Positions 6,000-9,936 of a stretch of 9,936 nucleotides of DNA are shown one piece after another. The DNA is from Azonexaceae bacterium (GTDB taxonomy: Bacteria; Pseudomonadota; Gammaproteobacteria; Burkholderiales; Rhodocyclaceae): contig SSTB01000188.1 in the NCBI GenBank assembly GCA_009469665.1, forward strand, positions 1-9,936, written 5' to 3'. Below the pieces are notes generated by a model that was not told where the DNA came from, did not search any database, and worked only from the letters and a program-made list of their open reading frames with translations. The position numbers were made by a program, and so were the translations under genes. Numbering within the stretch: the stretch's first letter is position 1; the number at the start of each line of letters is the position of its first letter.

Positions 6000-6742
6000 T
6001 TCCGACGGAAACTGAGGAGCCGGGCAAAAAGCCGGCGCTGGCCCTGACGGTGCTGATGCACCTCGTGCTGGTCGTCGTGCTCTTCTTCGGTGTGCAGTGG
6101 AAACACAAGGCGCCAGAAAGCGTCGAAGTCGAGCTGTGGTCCTCGCGCCCCGTCCCGGCCACAGCTCCGCCCACGCCGCGGCAAGAGCCCAAGCCGCAAC
6201 CGAAACCGGAGCCCAAGCCGGAGCCCAGGCCCGAACCCAAACCTGAGGTCAAACCGCCGCCTAAACCGGACATCGCCCTCAAGGAGGAAAGAAAACAGCC
6301 CAAGCCCGAACCCAAACCGGAGCCCAAGGCCGATCCCTTCAGGGAAATGCTGGAACGGGAAAAACGCGAACAGCAGCAGCGCACGCTCACTGCCCAGGCC
6401 CAGCGTGAAACTGATATGAAGGCCGCGGCGGAAGCAGAGCAGAGGGCCGCCGCCAGCCGGCGGGGTCTCGCCGACTGGGTGGGCCGCATTACCGGCAAGA
6501 TTCGGGGCAACATGGTGCTGCCCCAGAGCATCCAGGGCAATCCCCAGGCCGTATTCAAGCTGACCCTGCTGCCTTCCGGCGAGGTGCTACAGCCCGTGCG
6601 TCTGGTGAAATCGAGCGGCAACGCCGCCCTGGACGCCGCCATCGAACGCGCCATTCTGAAGTCCTCGCCCCTGCCCAAACCCGACGATCCGGCCGTCTTC
6701 CAGCGCGAACTGGAAATCCGGTACAAGCCGTTCGAAGAGTAG
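5996..6742 (+). CDS. tolA: TolA, short form with a proline/lysine-rich spacer
   Basis: 248-residue protein spanning from the inner membrane towards Pal and TolB. The N-terminal membrane helix (about 14-35) carries H22 in LTVLMHLVLVV, corresponding to the conserved TM histidine of TolA/TonB that contacts the stator. Residues 62-112 are a PKPEP-type repeat, more TonB-like than the long alanine/lysine helical domain of E. coli TolA. A short charged helix follows (about 113-155). The C-terminal domain (about 156-248; WVGRITGKIRGN, AVFKLTLLPSGEV, SGNAALDAAIERAILKSSPLP) is the TolA/TonB-like interaction domain. The protein is much shorter than the E. coli one (421 residues) because of its compact middle domain. 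The start overlaps the tolR stop. Confidence 0.95.
   Translation: MIPTETEEPGKKPALALTVLMHLVLVVVLFFGVQWKHKAPESVEVELWSSRPVPATAPPTPRQEPKPQPKPEPKPEPRPEPKPEVKPPPKPDIALKEERKQPKPEPKPEPKADPFREMLEREKREQQQRTLTAQAQRETDMKAAAEAEQRAAASRRGLADWVGRITGKIRGNMVLPQSIQGNPQAVFKLTLLPSGEVLQPVRLVKSSGNAALDAAIERAILKSSPLPKPDDPAVFQRELEIRYKPFEE
6179..6331 (+). repeat. PKPEP-encoding repeat in tolA
   Basis: The DNA encodes residues 62-112 of TolA, with repeated Pro-Lys/Arg-Pro-Glu units (for example residues 65-82 and 102-111). The codons vary between units (CCC/CCG/CCT, GAG/GAA, AAG/AAA), so the repeat is kept at the protein level more than at the DNA level. That argues against recent slippage. Confidence 0.8.
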
Positions 6743-6773
6743 AATCCCGAAAATTTTCAAGTCCTTGCCACTC

Positions 6774-8045
6774 ATGACCGCCCTTTCTCGCCGTCTTTTC
6801 CTGGCCCTCGCGCTGCTCTGCGCGGGCGCGGCCTCAGCCCAGCTCTCCATCGAAATCACCGGGGCAGGCGCCAACCGCATTCCGGTGGCCATTGCCGACT
6901 TCTCCGGCGACGTGGCCCTTTCCCGCGCCCTCACTTCGGTGATCCGCGCCGATCTGGAGCGGAGTGGCCTGTTCCGCCTCGTTGATCCGGCCGGCGTCAC
7001 TCTCAACGAATCTTCGGCCATCGATTTCGTCGACTGGAAGAGCCGTGGTGCCGACGCCATCGCCGCCGGCAGTCTGGGAACGGCGCCCGACGGCCGCTTG
7101 GAGGCCCGCTTCCGCCTGCATGACGTGACCAAGCAGCTAAGCCTGGGCGGCGCCGCCTACGTCACCTCCAGCGCCCAGTTGCGCGCCGCGGGCCACCGCA
7201 TCGCCGACGCCATCTACGAAAAACTCACCGGAGAGAAGGGCATCTTCTCCACCCGCATCGCCTACGTGGTGAAGTCCGGTGGCCGCTACGAGCTGCAGAT
7301 CGCCGACGCCGACGGCCAGAATGCACAGCCGGCCCTGGTTTCCAAGGAACCGATCATCTCCCCCACCTGGTCCCCCGACGGTAGCCGGGTGGCCTATGTT
7401 TCCTTCGAGAACAAGAAACCCATCGTCTTCGTACACTCCCTGGCCACCGGAAAACGCCAGGTGGTGGCCAATTTCAAGGGCTCCAATTCCGCTCCCGCTT
7501 GGTCGCCCGATGGCAGCCGCCTGGCCGTGGTGCTGACCAAGGACGGCAATTCCCAGATCTACACCGTCGCCGCCGACGGCAGTGGGGTCCAGCGCCTGTC
7601 GTCCTCTTCAGCCATCGACACCGAGCCCCGCTGGTCGGCCGACGGTTCCACCCTCTACTACACTTCGGACCGGGGCGGCAGCCCGCAAATCTACCGGGCG
7701 GCGACGGACGGCAGCGGCGCCCAGCGGGTCACCTTCGACAGCGGCTACAACGTCTCCCCCCGTCCCTCCCCCGATGGCCGCAGCCTTGCGTTCATCACCC
7801 GCCGCGAAGGCCGCTTCCAGCTCGCAGTAATGGACCTGGCCAGCCGCCAGACCCAGGTGCTGACCGACTCCCACAAGGATGAGTCCCCCAGTTTCGCGCC
7901 CAACGGCCGCATGATCCTGATCGCCACGGAAATGGCCGGACGGGGAGTGCTGTCGGCGGTGTCCTCCGACGGGCGCATCAAGCAACGCCTCAGCATTTCC
8001 GCCGGCGACGTCCGCGAACCGGCCTGGGGCCCCTTCCTTCGTTGA
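6774..8045 (+). CDS. tolB: TolB, periplasmic beta-propeller protein of Tol-Pal
   Basis: 423-residue periplasmic protein that binds Pal and, through its N-terminus, TolA. The signal peptide is about residues 1-22 (LFLALALLCAGAASA), with mature QLSIEITG giving the mobile TolA-binding strand. An alpha/beta N-terminal domain (about 23-158) is followed by a six-bladed propeller. Its blade repeats are visible as SPTWSPDGSRVAYVS (196-210), PAWSPDGSRLAVV (241-253), EPRWSADGSTLYYTSDR (284-300), SPRPSPDGRSLAF (328-340) and SPSFAPNGRMILIA (371-384), closed by EPAWGPF at the end. The length matches the family (about 430). The start is taken as the ATG at 6774; a TTG at 6765 in the same frame would add MPL. 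Neither has a convincing ribosome binding site. It lies 31 bases after tolA. Confidence 0.96.
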   Translation: MTALSRRLFLALALLCAGAASAQLSIEITGAGANRIPVAIADFSGDVALSRALTSVIRADLERSGLFRLVDPAGVTLNESSAIDFVDWKSRGADAIAAGSLGTAPDGRLEARFRLHDVTKQLSLGGAAYVTSSAQLRAAGHRIADAIYEKLTGEKGIFSTRIAYVVKSGGRYELQIADADGQNAQPALVSKEPIISPTWSPDGSRVAYVSFENKKPIVFVHSLATGKRQVVANFKGSNSAPAWSPDGSRLAVVLTKDGNSQIYTVAADGSGVQRLSSSSAIDTEPRWSADGSTLYYTSDRGGSPQIYRAATDGSGAQRVTFDSGYNVSPRPSPDGRSLAFITRREGRFQLAVMDLASRQTQVLTDSHKDESPSFAPNGRMILIATEMAGRGVLSAVSSDGRIKQRLSISAGDVREPAWGPFLR

Positions 8046-8060
8046 CCCTTTCATACACTC

Positions 8061-8064
8061 GGAG
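8061..8064 (+). promoter_or_regulatory. Ribosome binding site of pal
   Basis: GGAG lies seven bases before the ATG at 8072, within the 26-base gap after tolB. It supports the start that gives a lipoprotein signal. Confidence 0.6.
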
Positions 8065-8071
8065 CTTCACC

Positions 8072-8617
8072 ATGAACAAACTGCTCGTTTCCCTGTTTGC
8101 CGCCGCGGCGCTGCTGGCCGGCTGCACTTCGACGCCGACCTCGGACCAGGGCCCCGCCGCCCAGGTCGAAACCCGGGGCAGCGACACCACCGTGGCTAAG
8201 GTTGTACCGGAGCCCGTCGATGGCAGCGGACTGCCGCGGGAACTGACCGATCCCAAGAGCGTCCTGTCCCGGCGCAGCATCTACTTCGACCTGGACAAGT
8301 ACGACGTGAAGGACGAATACAAGGATCTGGTGGCCGCCCACGCCAAGTTCCTCAACGCCAATCGCGGCTTCAAAGTCTTGCTCCAGGGCAATACCGACGA
8401 GCGCGGCAGCAGCGAGTACAACCTCTCCCTTGGCCAGAAGCGCGCCGACGCCGTGAGAAAGTCCCTCACCCTTCTGGGCGTCAAGGAAGAGCAGGTCGAA
8501 TCCGTGAGCCTGGGCAAGGAGAAGCCTTCCTGCACCGATTCCACCGAGGACTGCTGGGCCAAGAACCGTCGTGCTGACATCCTCTACAAGGGCCCCACCG
8601 GCAAGGGTGAGTTCTGA
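8072..8617 (+). CDS. pal: Pal, peptidoglycan-associated outer-membrane lipoprotein
   Basis: 181-residue lipoprotein linking the outer membrane to peptidoglycan and binding TolB. The lipobox LLAGC ends at C18, and the next residues (TS) lack an aspartate retention signal, consistent with outer-membrane sorting. A flexible linker (19-65) precedes an OmpA-like domain (about 68-175) with IYFDLDKYDV at 70-79, GNTDERGSSEYNLSLGQKRA at 106-125 and NRRADI at 165-170. D109 and R124 are the diaminopimelate-binding positions of OmpA-like domains. C154 and C161 sit in the loop just before NRRAD and may form a disulfide. The stop is two bases before the cpoB start. Confidence 0.97.
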   Translation: MNKLLVSLFAAAALLAGCTSTPTSDQGPAAQVETRGSDTTVAKVVPEPVDGSGLPRELTDPKSVLSRRSIYFDLDKYDVKDEYKDLVAAHAKFLNANRGFKVLLQGNTDERGSSEYNLSLGQKRADAVRKSLTLLGVKEEQVESVSLGKEKPSCTDSTEDCWAKNRRADILYKGPTGKGEF

Positions 8618-8619
8618 GC

Positions 8620-9429
8620 ATGGCAGCGGTGGGTTTTCCTGCATCGGGGTGTCGCAGCGCGATTCTTGTCGCGCTCCTGGCACTGGCCAGCGCCGGGCCC
8701 GCCCAGGCGGGTCTGTTCGACGACGACGAGGCCCGCCGCCAGATCGCCGACATGAAAGCCGGCTACGAGGCCCGCTTCGATCAGCAGGCCCGGGCCCAGC
8801 TCGACCTGGCCGGCCAGATCCAGAAGCAGACGGAGGAGATCGCCCGCCTGCGGGGCCAGATCGAAACCCTGCATTACGAGCTCGAAACGGCCAAGAAGCG
8901 GCAGCAGGACTTCTACCTCGACCTGGATACCCGCCTGCGCAAGTTGGAGCCCCAGCCCGGCGGCGCAGCGGCCCAGGAAACCCCGGGAGCACCCGCGGCC
9001 TCGGCGGCGGCACCGGCTGCTGCTGCCAAGTCCGCCGCCGATCCGGCAGCCGAAGGCCGCGAGTACGAGGCAGCTCTCAACCACTTCAAGGCCAACCGCT
9101 TCAAGGAGTCCGCCACGGCCTTCGCCACCTTCCTGAACAAACATCCGGAGAGCGACCTGGCGCCCAATGCCCAGTTTTGGCTGGGCAACGCCTGGTTCGC
9201 CCAGCGGGATTGCAGGAAGGCCATCGAAGCCCACAGCGGTGTCGTCGCCAGGTGGCCGGAAAGCGCCAAGGCCCCGGAGGCCCTCCTGGGCATCGCCAAC
9301 TGCCAGCAGGAAATGGGCAATCCGGCGGCCGCCCGCCGCACCCTGGAATCGCTGCTGAGCAAATACCCCGGCGCGCCCGCAGCGGAAAGCGCCCGGCAGA
9401 AGTTGAAAAAACCGGGCGGCAAGGGCTGA
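8620..9429 (+). CDS. cpoB: CpoB (YbgF), periplasmic Tol-Pal accessory protein
   Basis: 269-residue periplasmic protein. In E. coli, CpoB interacts with TolA and PBP1B and couples outer-membrane constriction to septal peptidoglycan synthesis. The signal peptide is about 1-30 (ending PAQA). A coiled-coil region (about 37-110) is the trimerisation domain. An alanine/proline-rich linker (about 111-145) follows. Three tetratricopeptide repeats come next, about 147-180 (YEAALNHFKANRFKESATAF), 184-217 (AQFWLGNAWFAQRDCRKAIE) and 220-253 (EALLGIANCQQEMGNPAAAR). The length is near the E. coli protein (263). The start is two bases after pal, with a purine-rich AAGGGTGAG upstream. It is the last tol-pal gene and is followed by a strong hairpin. 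Confidence 0.95.
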   Translation: MAAVGFPASGCRSAILVALLALASAGPAQAGLFDDDEARRQIADMKAGYEARFDQQARAQLDLAGQIQKQTEEIARLRGQIETLHYELETAKKRQQDFYLDLDTRLRKLEPQPGGAAAQETPGAPAASAAAPAAAAKSAADPAAEGREYEAALNHFKANRFKESATAFATFLNKHPESDLAPNAQFWLGNAWFAQRDCRKAIEAHSGVVARWPESAKAPEALLGIANCQQEMGNPAAARRTLESLLSKYPGAPAAESARQKLKKPGGKG

Positions 9430-9442
9430 TCTCCGCCATTTC

Positions 9443-9473
9443 GGGCTGCCCGCTGGACGGGCAGCCCTTCTAC
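9443..9473 (+). terminator. Hairpin after cpoB, possible terminator of the tol-pal operon
   Basis: GGGCTGCCCG (9443-9452) and CGGGCAGCCC (9458-9467) form a perfect ten-pair GC-rich stem around a five-base loop. It is followed by TTCTACGCGTCT, which is not a clean U-run. It lies 13 bases after the cpoB stop and 17 bases before the queE start, so it may terminate, attenuate or simply protect the upstream mRNA. Confidence 0.6.
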
Positions 9474-9484
9474 GCGTCTCTGCC

Positions 9485-9936
9485 ATGACCTCCGTCCGCG
9501 TCAGCGAAATCTTTTTTTCTCTTCAGGGAGAGACCTCCCGCGTCGGGCTGCCGACGGTGTTCGTGCGCCTGACCGGCTGCCCCCTGCGCTGCGTGTGGTG
9601 CGACACCGCCCATGCCTTCAGCGGCGGCACGTCCATGAGCCTCGCGGCGGTCCTGGCCGAGGTTTCCCGCCACCCGACGCGCCGGGTGTGCGTCACCGGG
9701 GGCGAGCCCCTGGCGCAGAAGGCATGCCTAGCCTTGCTCGCCGCACTGTGCGATGGGGGCTACGAGGTTTCCCTGGAAACTTCCGGCGCCCTGGACATCT
9801 CAGCCGTCGACGCGCGCGTTGCCCGGGTCATGGACCTCAAGGCGCCCGCGTCGGGCGAGTGCGGGCGCAACCTGTGGGCGAATCTCGCCCATCTGCGCGC
9901 GACGGACGAAATCAAGGTCATCGTCGCCTCCCGGGA
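9485..9936 (+). CDS. queE: 7-carboxy-7-deazaguanine synthase (radical SAM), 3' end outside the window
   Basis: The first 150 codons of a radical-SAM enzyme that converts 6-carboxy-5,6,7,8-tetrahydropterin to 7-carboxy-7-deazaguanine in the queuosine/preQ0 pathway. The N-terminus VSEIFFSLQGETSRVGLPTVFVR is typical of QueE. The [4Fe-4S] cluster motif is C32-x3-C36-x2-C39 (TGCPLRCVWCDT). The SAM-binding motif TGGEP is at about 71-75, and LETSG at 97-101. The frame stays open to the window end at ...DEIKVIVASR. No ribosome binding site is seen before the ATG, and a GC hairpin ends 17 bases upstream. A queE gene commonly follows cpoB in proteobacteria, often with queC next, which would lie outside. 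Confidence 0.93.
   Translation, partial: MTSVRVSEIFFSLQGETSRVGLPTVFVRLTGCPLRCVWCDTAHAFSGGTSMSLAAVLAEVSRHPTRRVCVTGGEPLAQKACLALLAALCDGGYEVSLETSGALDISAVDARVARVMDLKAPASGECGRNLWANLAHLRATDEIKVIVASR

Noticed and set aside
6740..6745. TAGAAT at the tolA stop as an internal promoter for tolB
   Set aside because: No -35-like hexamer is found at the right spacing, and the T-A-G is simply the tolA stop codon. An internal tolB promoter is known in E. coli, but I cannot support one here.
9430..9484. preQ1 riboswitch before queE
   Set aside because: The gap is only 55 bases, is dominated by a simple GC hairpin, and lacks the short A-rich tail pseudoknot pattern of preQ1 aptamers.

Overview
The window looks like chromosomal DNA of a high-GC betaproteobacterium, most likely of the Rhodocyclales type (Azospira/Dechloromonas-like). 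I base this on the GC-rich third codon positions, the gene order ybgC-tolQ-tolR-tolA-tolB-pal-cpoB-queE, and the flavour of the TolA, Pal and IlvA proteins. The genus is inferred, since no rRNA gene or other taxonomic marker is present. I see no mobile element, tRNA, CRISPR array or prophage gene, and the gene content reads as core genome.

Layout. Positions 1-1520 (minus strand) carry ilvA, biosynthetic threonine deaminase, cut at its last one or two codons by the window edge. It diverges from everything else, which is on the plus strand. The 104-base divergent gap holds a three-copy purine-rich repeat that can form a hairpin. Next come a small YqaA/DedA-like membrane protein (1625-2041), a 165-base gap with a possible ECF-type promoter, a secreted DUF2330 protein (2207-3589), and an NqrB/RnfD-like multi-spanning membrane protein (3648-4463). 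The last two are bridged by a 21-codon mini-ORF that overlaps both neighbours by ATGA, with a hairpin covering the downstream start region.

From 4489 to 9429 lies a complete Tol-Pal operon: ybgC, tolQ, tolR, tolA, tolB, pal and cpoB. Several junctions are ATGA overlaps (ybgC/tolQ, tolR/tolA) or gaps of only 2-3 bases (tolQ/tolR, pal/cpoB). TolQ, TolR and TolA form the proton-driven inner-membrane machine. TolB and Pal are the periplasmic and outer-membrane partners. CpoB is the periplasmic coordinator of cell-wall synthesis and outer-membrane constriction, and YbgC is the cytoplasmic thioesterase usually encoded first. A strong GC hairpin follows cpoB. The window ends inside queE, a radical-SAM enzyme of 7-deazaguanine (queuosine) synthesis that often follows cpoB.

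Most of the window is ordinary. The least understood part is the DUF2330 plus NqrB/RnfD-like pair (2207-4463), which may be an uncharacterised envelope module with its own promoter and translational coupling. Nothing in the sequence proves a novel system.
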